From Diploscapter coronatus (Eukaryota > Nematoda > Chromadorea > Rhabditida > Rhabditidae), in assembly GCA_964036155.1 (NCBI GenBank), contig OZ038423.1, positions 27,667,249 through 27,731,248 of the forward strand: 64,000 nucleotides of DNA, in the 5' to 3' direction. Shown here piece by piece: positions 1-11,580 of the stretch (positions are counted from its first letter, which is position 1; each line of letters begins with the position of its first letter). A model generated the notes under the pieces. The model was not told where the DNA came from, did no database searches, and saw only the letters and a program-made list of their open reading frames with translations. The translations under genes and the position numbers were made by a program.

Positions 1-3000
1 TACTGGCTCTGAAAAAATAAGCCTCAGGAAATCGATATTTTTATGAATTTTCTATAAAGCTGTTTCCTCATAATTATCTTCGGGAATTCTTCAAAAACTT
101 CAAATAAATCTGGTCTTTCCCAAAAAAAATCAAGTGTTTTATTCGCTAGTCGAAGTTTAGCCGTAAAATTAAAACTTTAGAAAATCGGTGTATAAAATTA
201 TTTTATGAAACATGAAAATCTTAAATCGTGTCACAATTCTTATTTTAATCAAAACCTTATCAATTTGCCCTAATAAAATTCCTTTTCGAATCATATTACA
301 ATGATCTTATGATTTTACCTGCCCGTATGATTCCTGGACGATGGATCGCTTGGAATCGAATTGGACGTCGATTGGAGATGTCCATTTTCGGCTCCATTCA
401 CCTCCATAGATTTACAATATCCCATTTCCCTCTGCATCTCTGACTCTCGCCACGTTTCCTGATGCTCGTGCTCTAGTTCGGAGTAGTGTCTCTGGAATAA
501 ATCGCAATAAAGAAAACATTCGTCTGTCTAAAAACAAGAAAAATCTATGGATTTTATAATTTATTTGACGATTCTGTTAAACGAAATGAGACTCATTTTT
601 TCCCAATAGTAATGCATAGCGAAATATTTTTTAAAAAATTGAAATTTCAGAGTCACTTCTTGAAAAATTTACCTGATCAGTAAAATCGGCCCCTCGATTT
701 GCAGACTCGTTTGAGTGTTGTTGCTTCAAACAGTGCGGAGGACACGTCCACCCATAGCCGGTTTGTTCCAATTGGGTTAGAGGACAGTCGGCCATGCTCT
801 GAAAAATTATTTTTAGAAAAAATTTAAATATCCTAATTAATTTCTAGGGATTCGAAATCGATGTTTCAAAAATCTCATATCCATCGTCGAACTAAATACA
901 TTTGTTAATAACGATATATAGATGTTCAAAAGTGAAAATTTAGTTAAATTTAGCATACCGTAAACCCAGCAGGCGGTTGTTGCGGTTGAGTTTGCGGAAC
1001 GAAGGATACTGGATAGGCGTATTGCGCATAAGGGTGGGGCCAGGCGTAGTAAGGCTGCTGAAAATAGAAACAAGTATTTTCGAGCCAGAATTTGATTTTT
1101 CAGACTTCGTTTAAAAATTTACAAATCCGAAAGCTCAGCTGAGAAAATCGCTAGAAAATTTTGCCAAATACGCATTTTGTTTGTGATAAGTCATATATCA
1201 AATTAGGTGAACGTTACAAAAATTGCTGATCTTCAGAGAAAAATATTTACACGCTAATTTTTAGAGTTTTTATAAAAAAAACAATATACTCGGAGTTTCA
1301 AATTTATCGATTCCCTTACCTGCCCGTTGTCCCGTCCAGTCTGTATCTGCGTTCCATATCCGGGTGGGAAGGCGATCGGCACGGCTATCGGGATTGGTGC
1401 TCCGCTCGGTCCGACCTGATGATTGGGCATGTTCGGCAGGGCCCTTGCTTGTTCCGCATGAGGATATCCATTCGAATTACTGCCTGATTGACAGTTCACC
1501 GGAATAGTTATAGGATAGCCGCTACTCATCACGGCCGAAAGCGTGTTTTCGGAAATCTGAAATTTGGCCTTTAAAAATCGAATTTCCTGGTCTTCAAGTA
1601 AAAGACTTGAATTATCAACGAAAAGAAGTGTACAACATAGAACATGTGATAGTTTTTAAGAAATTAAGCATGTTTCAAAGGAATTTGAAATAAAGAAAGC
1701 TTCAATAAGTAAACGCTAACAGCCAGATACGAAAATTTATAATCTCAAGGAATTTGAACTTGAAAATAAGAACCTTTGTTCGATTTGGAATTATTCAGCT
1801 TCCTAACACCTCCAAGAGTATCAGTAACAATACGCCACCTTTCACTAATCCTTATCAGTGAAATCAGACAACAATCAACAATAACGATTATCGAGCAGCT
1901 CTCACGCATTTCAGCATCGTTTCTTCTTAATCTCTCTAAAGTCTCTCGTCCTATGATAAAGCATAGAGAGCCAAGACCGGCAGACATAATTATCAAACCT
2001 TAGAAATTTATCCATTTAGCCTCGAAAAATCTTACTCTATGTTAAAAATAGGGGTTTAAAACCGGATGGAATAATTTAAATTTTTAGATTTTTCTTTCTT
2101 TTCACCTCTCACCTTTGGGTATTGAGCGGTCGTCTCTCTCGCTTCAGTCAGATGGTTGGCGCTCGTTGAGGGTTGGTTCTGAAATTAGACGAATCAGAAA
2201 TAAAGCCTCTTGTTATAAAAAAAAAAGGTTTAAACTTTAAATGTCGAGAAAATACAAATAATTCAAATTGCAAATAAGAGTTCTAGTAATGTTAGTAAAA
2301 AAGTTAAAGGCATGTTACCATTAGAATTCTAAAATAAAGAATAGTCGAATCAAATTAATCTTTGAAACCTACTTTCAGCATTTTCAAAATCCCCAAGAAC
2401 ATTAGTTGAGAAACTTTGAAATCATGAATAATAGCCTATATCAACGCATCATTATTGCTTTCTCATTCAATAAGCAAAACCGTAAAGAAAGAAGGAATGC
2501 GCTAAAATCGGCTTAAATAAGTAGCCGATCTCTATAAATTTCTTTCTCTAACTCCTTTTCTCTATTCAATTTCAATGCTCTCGTTTTTAATTCTTTTTCG
2601 CTCTCAATTCATAATGCTATTTTCCTTTCATTATGCGCGATTTATCTAAGCTATGCAAATTTCTAATAGCTTCGAAGCTTGAACGATGAAGCTTGTGAGT
2701 ATTTTCACGAAATGCAAGGATACATTTAGAAATAATTGATGGGTTTTAAGTTATGTCTACTGGGCATTTGAGAAATTTATATGCAAATTTAGCATGATAA
2801 GTTATAGTTGTTTAGAACACCTACAATATGTTAGCTCAAGAACGTTCAAATTAGAAATTTTACTGCATATAACATCAACATCGCTCAATACCAACGGCAA
2901 GTCAGTTAAAGCTTTTCTTGAAACCTATATTTTGGAGAAGTGAAAGTCAATTTACTACGATCTAGAATTTAAAAATTATAAATTAGCTAAACTTTCGAAT

Positions 3001-6000
3001 AAAAAAGATAAACCAATCGGTTTTAGCAGATTTTTTAAATCCAGAAATCCGCCAAAACTCTTCCGGCATGTGAAATTTCCGGAGACACGGTCTTTCCCCG
3101 TAGTGAGACAAACACATTGGACTTTGCTTGTACGGACCGCGAGCCTATGCAAATAAAATGCCTAGGGCTTTTCTCGGCAAGTGAAATGAAAAAGCGGCGA
3201 TGAATGAAACAGAGAAGGTGAGACAATGCTCGAGGCATGCTAGAATATGCGAAGCGCATTTTCGACAAACAGGGAATTTTTGAAGTATTTTGGTTCTTAA
3301 AAACAAGTAAAATGTCTTATGTATGATTCAGAATAAAAATATTATTGGTGCAAAGTCAGTATTGCAGTAAGCTGTCTAAATTGGCATTAGAATTAAAAAT
3401 TGAAAATCTAGGAAGCCTATAATTTTCTTATGAATGATAAATAAATTTCTAAATTTGCAAGATTTAGGTTTCAAAGATAGTTCAAAATCAATAAGAAAAC
3501 CTCAGTGATAATCCGTCGTCAGTTAGAATTAGCATTTAAAAAGGAATCTAGCAAAAAGTAAATAACTCTCGTTGCATCAATGCATGATCAAGAAAGTTAT
3601 CAAAAGTGTTGAAGAGCAAAGAAAAAAATCTGTCACGAGATTTTTATCCTACTTGCCTAACAACTCAAATATTTGTAGTACATTTTGAAAAGTGAGGAGC
3701 TTATAATTCGCAGATTTTTAGGCATTCAAAGTTTTAGGTGCAACCTATTTCTTGAATATTTTTAAGAATCCTTTAAAAATCCTAATTCATAAATTTAGAA
3801 ATAATATAAACGTTATATCAAACGGTTTTTCCGTCCTATGTTTTAACATCGATCGATAGATAAGAGAATCCGAATGTCGCTAAACAGTCGAATTATTTGC
3901 TGAACACTTTGAAATGAACAACTTTTCTTAGAGCTCTCGGGAATGAAGAAGGAAAAATTGGGAATTAGTGGCGCATTAAAACGGCTGATTATTGATAATA
4001 TGACTAGAAAACGAGGCTTTATGAGTATTTATTGTAAAGATTCTAGAGAGGAATTAAAACGCTGGAGGCTTTCTGGAACTGAAATTCAAATTTTGGGTTC
4101 AGAAACTATAGAAAGGATAATATTCGGGAATTTTCAGAGTAAAATACGAAATTTCTGATCGAGAAACACAAAATTCGATCAATTCTTGCAGATTTTAGCT
4201 GTGAAGAAAGCACAGCTGCGTGATAGAAAAATGAGTGAGAAATTGAAAAAAATGCACCTTGAAAGAGCAATTTCCATAAAATATTTGTATACGTTTAAAA
4301 TAATTCAGAAATTAGCTAATTGTAAAACATTTCAATGTTTCCTGGACATCGACGTCAATCAACCCACTTTCATCAAAATCTTTATCCGTGTAGTTTCAGA
4401 AAATCTAGAATTATTTTGAAAAAGAAGGGACTGTTTCCTAGCAGAGCAGTTCTGTATATTTCAAATAACTCAAAATTTCAGCATCTTTTATGCTTCACGA
4501 ATTACACATATTTTATAGATAAAGATAGGATTATTCGCCTAGCGCTATAATCCTTAAAATCACAATTTCAGCCCCCAACTTTTATTTTATATTTCCCGAT
4601 TCAGTATTCGACTTGTACCTGAATACCCGCGTATTCAAATTCAAATCCTTTCATATCCGATTACTTATGCATTTCAGCCAGCCAAAACTCTCCTTCGAGA
4701 GGATATGTAAAACGGGATTTGTAACCATATATGTACCCTTTCATTTATACAAAGTTAGAGATAGTGAAAAAATCTTATTCTTTTTTCCTCCAAAATTTTC
4801 ATACTATTTGATGTTTACAAAGTCCGAGACTAATGAAAGAAATATAGAAGAGGAAGAATTATCTGATTCTTTGTCCCTCTAAAATCCCTTTATCTCTCAT
4901 ACTGAATATCAATATACAATCCGTTACTGCATATTACATACCCCTCCTCATGTAGGCTCATAAAAACTACCGCAATAATCTTTGCGGAAAATGAGAACTG
5001 ATCTCGACTAGTGTGTATACTCATCCAAATGATATTTTTTATGAGTAATCAAGCAAAATTCCAGTCCAAACATTTTTTTTTTTTTAAATCCGAAGATAAA
5101 ACTTTTAATATTTTAGAAATCAAAAACTATCTAATTTTAATAAAATTTTACGTTTCAAAATTTCCATATCATTCAATTGAAAATCTAAATTTTAATCCTA
5201 CTGGTTGTGGTGTGTAAATTTCAACTAAATAAATCGAAAAATCATTTATTCCTCCATAAATCGCAACACTTTACTTGTTTTTTTATCACTTTTGACCTAT
5301 GATTTATTAGTCGTCGTACAGTTTTACTGCCTCTATAAATCTCGCTGATAGCTCCAATTTCCCTTTCCAAAATTCAAATATTAAGCTTTTCCTTCCCTTT
5401 TTTTGATTATTTTCTTTCGGTCATAAAAATCGCGCTTCAAGTGCGAAGCGTTAAAAATGTCAATAGCCGAAAAAACGGTGAGATTTTCAATTTTAACTTT
5501 CCGACAGGCGCTCGCAAAATTTTACGACTTTTTGGAGCTTCGACGTTTTCGAATGCAAATATCAATACTTTTGGGTGAAGCTTGAATAATCAGTGTTTTG
5601 ACAAGGATGAATAATATTTTGTACAAAAATCAGGGGGAGTTTTTTTTTTTAAATGTTTTTCAAAGCTTTCCAAATCGCTTCGTATTTTGGCTTCACGAAA
5701 CAATTAACCTGTTTGAATTAGATATCGCAACAGTTAGAAAGGCGGATTTGACTTTGACAAAAAAACTGTTTCGAATCTCATTCCGAAAATGAGAAAAAAA
5801 GAAATCGAGTGAAGCCGAAGATAAAGAAACCGGAATTATTTTAGACGTTGGAAAATTTATCGACAAATTGCAAATTTCTTAATGCTTTTGGTATGTTTCA
5901 AAATTTTTGCATAAAAAATGAAACTTCTAGAAATTGATAATTGGTCTATTTTTGGTGATAAGTTTAAAAAAAAACTCCATATCACAGTATATTATTCAGA

Positions 6001-9000
6001 ATAATTAATATCAGAGATTTTTGGGCTTCAAAATAACATTCAACATAGGTCAATTCAACTTTCCAAATTAATGATCTATCAATTTTATTTTTCTCTGCAT
6101 CTTTTCTCTCTCTCTCCCAATTTTCCTGATCTTTCTTTTATCCTGTTCCGTATTTTTCCATTTAGTATCCAATTAAGATTTGCATACAAAAAGTCTTCCC
6201 TGTCTTTGAATGAGAATAGAATACTGAATGTTAAGGCTTCGGGCTGTGTGAATGAAAAGAAGAGATTGAAAAAGATGAGGCTAGAAAGTTAGATAGAAGA
6301 AATAGTATTGAAAGGTTGGAAGGAAAGAGTTAGAGAAGAGAAATAGTATAAGGAAAGATCGAGAGGAAAAGAAATAGTATTTGAAAGCTAGAGGTATAAA
6401 AGAAACAGAAAATATTAGTATAGAAAAGGATTGAGAAAAGAACGTTTTTCAAGCCCATTCCTACTCTTTACGCATCCTGAAAGGCCAAGCGTAAATGTAA
6501 ATGCCGTACCATCTAAATGTGCACAGATGTGTGTGAGGATGAATTCTTAGCTATTTGCAAAGTTGCGAGTCATCGATGGTAAACTTGCGAACGCGCAAAA
6601 AAGAGGCATTGAGTTGCGAAAAATAAGATTTTAGCTTTTAGAAATGGTGGAATGGTGGATTAAAATTATGGAAATTAGTACAAATTTGCCGTTTTAGAAA
6701 ACTGATTAAAAAACCCATATTCATCAGGAAATTTTGAAAGCAAAAACTAGAATAATGTCTTTAGAAGATAGTTTATTTCACCTCCGAGATAGAAGTTTAC
6801 TATTCCTGGCATATTACTCAATGTACCTAGTCCTTTTGAAACCTATTCCGATTTTCAAAAGTTTCACGTCCCGATCAATTTAGCTTCCTTTACAAACCCC
6901 ATTTCTCCTTCCCTACACTGGTGCGTCATACCTTACGAGCAGTTCTAGTAAAGAAAATACCATTGGAACTAGAGATAATGTAATTCTAAGAGAGAAAAAA
7001 ATATACAGAAAAAGCAGAAATAAAACCACGCATGCCATTACAATTGTTCTCGTCGTACCACTTTTTGCGCGAATTCTCAAGCCCTAGGCGCTAAACGCCC
7101 TAAATGCATGTTTCTATGCGTCCTTGCCATCATACAATTCAAGGTACAAACCTATCGTCTTCAATTCAGAATTCGACTCTTTCTCTCCCCTCAAAATATC
7201 GTTAAACTCTAACTTTTTTTCTCATTCTTACCTCTGAATTTCTACTTTCCTCTTTTTCTTATTTCGCCCATTTTTGACCAATCCGAAAATTTTCCCATTC
7301 ATCTGTTTTACATTTGTCACTTTCACTAGCCCAAAAGGCTATAACCGTTTTTGGAAATCGAAAGGAAAAAACGCGAAGAAAAACAGAATCATAAATTCTA
7401 ACGCAACGCTTGAAAGGATGTAAACGTGACATATGTATATCTAGGATGAAATTTTGTGAAACGATGAAGCCTGAAGAAGTCGATAAAGATAAAGGGTTCC
7501 CTATTGAGATTAATAGGGATTTCAAATCCGATTTTTGAGAAGTCAACCAACCAAAGTGCTAGATGGCATAACTTAGGTAGAAAAGACGGGTAAGAAGAAA
7601 AGGAACGAGATAAAGTGAAAGAGTCCTCTGATAATAAAAATAAATGCCTTTTTGCAAATATTTTTCTAAATGAAAATCGAACGCACCTCATTTTGTTGGT
7701 TGTCTTTGTCCTTTTCCCTGATACTGGGCGACATGGTCTTCCGTCGTTGATTTGGGGCGCCGCCCCCTGGACTCCCGAACGGCCAATAGTTCATCTGAGC
7801 TTCTTCCTCTGAAAAATGTTTTTGTAGGTTTTGAATTTTCAAAAAAAATCGAACAATTTTTCGAATGTGTTCATTTGATGTAGGATCTTATGAAACTACT
7901 AAAAAGAACTTACAAACCGAATAAGATACAAAATTTCGCTTAGTTCGTCAAGAAAACCTATTTTTGATAAGAAACGAAAAGATTAAAATAGAAGATTCAG
8001 ACTTATTTTGATAGAAGTTTCAAACTTCATCAAATATTTTCAAGAGAAAATGTTTTTGATCGACACAAAATAATAAGAATTAAGCTAATTTTCAACAAAA
8101 AAGCGAACCTCGTTCTCTGGCCCATTGTTCCTGTTTCTTTCTGAGCAGCGCACCGTCCCTTGGATGCGAGACGTCGTTCAGCATCTTCGGTGAGCTGAAA
8201 AAATAAAAATCTATAAATTTTTTGCCTTTAAATAAAGAGCTCAAAAAGTTCAAGAATAGAAATCACAAACATTTATTTCAATATGTGATGAACGGACTCC
8301 ACAATTTTCATGAAGATGGATAAACCAGATTTCAGAACAATTCAGCAATGAAAACGAGTAAATTTCATTCCAATGATGCAATAGTAAGGCGCGGTTTTTA
8401 TAAACAAAAATTCAAGAACCACTTTTTTCGGGAAACAAATTGAAAAAATTCGATTTCTCGACAAAATCAATTCCGAAGTTATGTTTACCCGTAAAACCTT
8501 GCTAAATTAGAGTATTCGTGCCAAAAGACTCGTGACAAAGTGATAAAATTTGATAAAATGTCGATAAGGACGGAAGCTGGAAATTTGGGAATGAGCTCTG
8601 TTGCAAAATGGAAAGAAAGAAACAAAGCTAAGCAAGTGCAGGAGCCAAATCAAACACCAAACAGGGGCAGTCATGATAAAATCGGAAAATCGAGAAATGA
8701 CTTGTCGATAACGCACAACGCGCTTTGTCTAGAGCTTTTAATAAAGCTCTTGTAATTCTATGGCAAATTAAAGTCTGGAAATTTGTATAAAAAAAAGTTT
8801 AATAACCTTCAAAAATCTAGGTCCTTTTCTCTGAAAATTTATCGGAAAAGTCGAATTTTTGAGCCTCTACCAAAAGATAATGAAAAGTCAAAAATTTTGA
8901 TGTCATAAAAATCTGTAAATAGACATAAAATTGCCCTTTTAGACGGAGTTTTTGCGCTACAATTACCGGTTAAAATGAAGCACTGATAATTGATAAACAA

Positions 9001-10360
9001 TCAGTAAACTGCCCACTCTTGCAGGGATTAAAATAGGGAAATCGCTTTAATTAGGAGAGTGAAAGTAGAAAGAAGAAAAAAATCAGTGCGTGACACCCGT
9101 AAAACGAAAACCAAGGGACAATTTGGGTGTGCAATTCGAGAAAAAATAAGCCAGGTACGCGAATTTTATTCTGGTTCAAAACAATACAACTGAGTAGACT
9201 CTAAAACCGTCCCAAAATGAATGATATAGGCTTCAGGAAAGAATAAAAAAAGTTGAATACTAGTCTAAAGCGATAGTTTAAATGCTATTTTTTCCAAAAA
9301 AATTGAAAATCAATATTTAGCCGTTTTCAAATCAATCGAATTCCATTCAGCTTTGCATGCATGAAAGATCGCATGATACGCATGTCCTAATCTTTTCAAT
9401 AGAAATCACGATTGGGAACAAAAATACGACTTGGAGGACAAAAAATGGGGAGGGAATAAGGATGAACACCCTCCTTTACGCAAGACGGCTATACAGGAAG
9501 AGGAAGGAAAGGGCGTCCTTGCCTAGACCTTTCTATTTCTTTCTTTCTTTCCTTTCCATCTATCTTTTCTCCTCTCTATTTTACCGTACTCTTTAGGTTT
9601 CTCTCTCTAGAGGCTCGTATTTTGCATATTCACTATCTCTTCTCCATTTATTTCTCTCGCCTTTCTTTCTTTCTTTTTCTCTCCTCTTACCGTACTCTCT
9701 AGCCCCTTTCTTTTTCTCAAACTCTCCTCTATCCCCCCTGTCTCTCGTTCCTGCACCCGCCCATTTTGCCAGCCATTCTCTAATGTATACAGGACTTGAG
9801 ATGCACTAGGAGAAAGTGATGCCCTCGGGGTGAAATCCAAACATTAACATGAGAAGGAAGGAACTTGGGAAAAGTGAATTTCCGAAATCTCTAATCGCAT
9901 GATAAGAGATGGGGCAGAAAAATCGTCTAGGGTAAAGCTTATGCTAATTTTACTTTTAAACCTCGAGTCCAATTTTAAATAACGTAAAAATCGGGTGGAA
10001 TACATCTTGGAGCCAAATTTATAAACAAAAAACATTTCGAAATTCTTCTGCGTTTTTCCTATTTTTCATCCTTATCATATCAATTCAAGACAGGGAAATA
10101 TTTGACGCTTTTCCAGCTTGAATATTTGGTTTGAGCTTTTCCAAAAACAAATATCGAAGGCACGTTATCCGAATTTCCCCATTGATTTTGAATGATCAGG
10201 AAGGGGCAAAATGAGACAATTGGGTTGCAACGGCTCATGTTTGGTTTTTAAAAGTTTTTCTTCGGGTTTTCAAAATTCTCACTAACCTTTCAGATTCCTC
10301 TTCAAAAATCAGGTTGAGCTGAGACTTGAGTGGAACGCGGCCGGAGGGTCGTCGAGACAT
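1..10360 (-). CDS. Low-complexity protein of unknown function, 3' end off the left edge
   Basis: Unrecognised gene; nine exons give about 330 residues before the window edge: 10287-10360, 8109-8194, 7687-7808, 2113-2178, 1320-1556, 959-1057, 673-798, 319-491 and the first bases of another at 1-8. Phases join throughout. The start MSRRPSGRVPLKSQLN lies 31 bases after a 3' splice site at 10392-10394. A charged segment (LLRKKQEQWARE) is followed by WPFGSPGGGAPN, then a stretch rich in Gln, Ser, Pro and Tyr (residues about 95-260), and a C-terminal part that is Glu/Ser/Asn-rich. No membrane segment or enzyme motif is visible. The charged helix plus W-P-F-G-x-P-G-G-G-A-P resembles a short motif I associate with the centrosome/cilium proteins CSPP1 and CCDC66; this is a weak hint from memory, not an assignment. 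Introns 1 and 3 are very long. Confidence 0.8.
2179..7686 (-). other. 5.5 kb intron of the left-edge gene
   Basis: Between the exon at 7687-7808 and that at 2113-2178. It is by far the longest intron in the window. I see no exon-like open frame with proper splice sites on either strand. Short plus-strand frames at 3943-5217 are AT-rich and show no recognisable motif. Slightly richer patches at 3035-3260 and 7020-7150 hold no RNA gene that I recognise. Confidence 0.6.
6240..6440. repeat. Degenerate purine-rich repeat tract
   Basis: The plus strand is almost pure A/G with the word AATAGTAT recurring at 6301, 6342 and 6373 and a variant near 6411, spaced 31-41 bases. A pyrimidine-rich stretch at 6085-6170 lies just upstream, so the two could pair as a loose foldback. 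Confidence 0.6.
8195..10286 (-). other. 2.1 kb first intron of the left-edge gene
   Basis: No second gene is visible. The main feature is the pyrimidine tract listed separately at 9530-9760. The open frame at 8540-8755 has no supporting splice sites. Confidence 0.55.
9530..9760. repeat. Pyrimidine-rich repeat tract
   Basis: CT-rich on the plus strand (purine-rich in the sense of the host gene). The word TACCGTACTCT occurs twice, about 106 bases apart (near 9582 and 9688). It is the same kind of tract as at 6240, 19540, 22975 and 28325. Confidence 0.6.
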
Positions 10361-10390
10361 TTTTGGAAACTCGATCTTCTAGAATTCGAA

Positions 10391-10394
10391 TCTG
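10391..10394 (-). promoter_or_regulatory. Putative spliced-leader acceptor of the left-edge gene
   Basis: Reads AACGTTTCAG on the minus strand, 31 bases before the ATG at 10360. No upstream exon is recognisable. Confidence 0.55.
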
Positions 10395-10948
10395 AAACGT
10401 TAAAAATTATCAATTTCCTACGAAAAAATTGACCCTCACCACAAATAGACCGACCTTTCATAAAGTTCACCCTAAATTTATCCTTTTTTTTTTGTAAAAC
10501 TCGTCAGCAATTTTTTTGAAAGTGAATTTTACAGAAGGGTGACTTTTACAATAAGCCAAAAATCTAATGCTTACAGAGGTAACTAATGGATACAACCACC
10601 ACACACCACATAAGGAGTGTTAATAATATTCGGGGATAAATTTCATCACTGAAAATTTTAGAGTTTATTATTTGCAACAAAAAAAATTATGGCTCTAACT
10701 TTGACTTCGAGTACTTTTCCTCAAAAATAATCAATTTTGAAAGAAAAGTTCTCCCAGTCTAAATCCTCTCAAGGCTTGTTAAAGCAATATGCGTTTTCAG
10801 CAAGTTTTGAGCAAAAACAATCATCATGGTTAATTTTTGAAATAGGCAACAAATTTCAGGTCATGAGCAAGAAAAATCAGCGATAAGTTCTCAGAAAACA
10901 AATGAATAGAATTTTTATCACTATATGGAATAGAACCACTAGAGCACT

Positions 10949-11042
10949 TATATAATTAGCATAATTAAGCATAATTACACGCTAACAATGATAATTAATC
11001 TTAATTATACTTTAATTATCATAGTTGAGCCTAATTATCCAC
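10949..11042. repeat. AATTA-rich short repeat cluster
   Basis: AGCATAATTA is repeated in tandem and then gives way to diverged TTAATTAT/ATAATTAA words. The same composition reappears in the U2A' introns and the U2A'/MICU1 promoter region. Confidence 0.55.
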
Positions 11043-11125
11043 CAATCAACGAGAAAATAAATGGCAATTTTCAAAAAAAAAAAAAAAAAAACAATCTAGC
11101 GAGGAATCTTCAATAATAAAAATTG

Positions 11126-11278
11126 GGCTTGGACTCAAGTTCAACTTACAACTCCTGTAAGTGACTAAAAGACCTGTAAGTTATGTTGTAAATTGTCCAA
11201 TTTACTATGGAAAATTCACTTACAAGGGTTGTAAATTTTTAACTTACAAGAGCTATAAGTTGAACTTGAGTCCAAGCC
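11126..11278. repeat. Long hairpin (MITE-like foldback)
   Basis: A perfect 23-base inverted repeat joins 11126-11148 and 11256-11278 (arms begin GGCTTGGACTCAAG). The pairing continues inward imperfectly for roughly another 15-20 bases, and the word ACTTACAA (or its complement) recurs several times inside. Size (153 bp) and structure fit a non-autonomous foldback element. I see no clear target-site duplication. Confidence 0.75.
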
Positions 11279-11580
11279 TTGCATGGAAAACCCCGTAAAA
11301 ATAAAATTAAAAACAAAAATCCTAATTTGTTCAACCTTTGGCCTTGAGAGAATTCAAGATCTCGAAATTAAAAATGGCTTTCTTTTAAAAATGACTTTTA
11401 ATTTTGTGTAAAGCTTATAATGAAAATTCGCATAATTCTTATTTTTCGATCGAAATCGAAACATTTTAGGAAAAAATTGTCCTGTTTCACAAAAGTAGAT
11501 CCTTTTAAAAAATCATTGCCTAATTTGTGAAAAAATCTAGAAATAATAGCGTAAATCCTATATTTTAAGCTACCGTAATC

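Larger units (their letters stand above)
10395..11580. other. Intergenic region between left-edge gene and SLC25A19
   Basis: 1.2 kb that should hold the promoter of the left-edge gene and the 3' end of the carrier gene. It contains a run of AATTA-type repeats (10949-11042), an 18-A run near 11073-11090 and a long hairpin (11126-11278). No gene seen. Confidence 0.6.
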
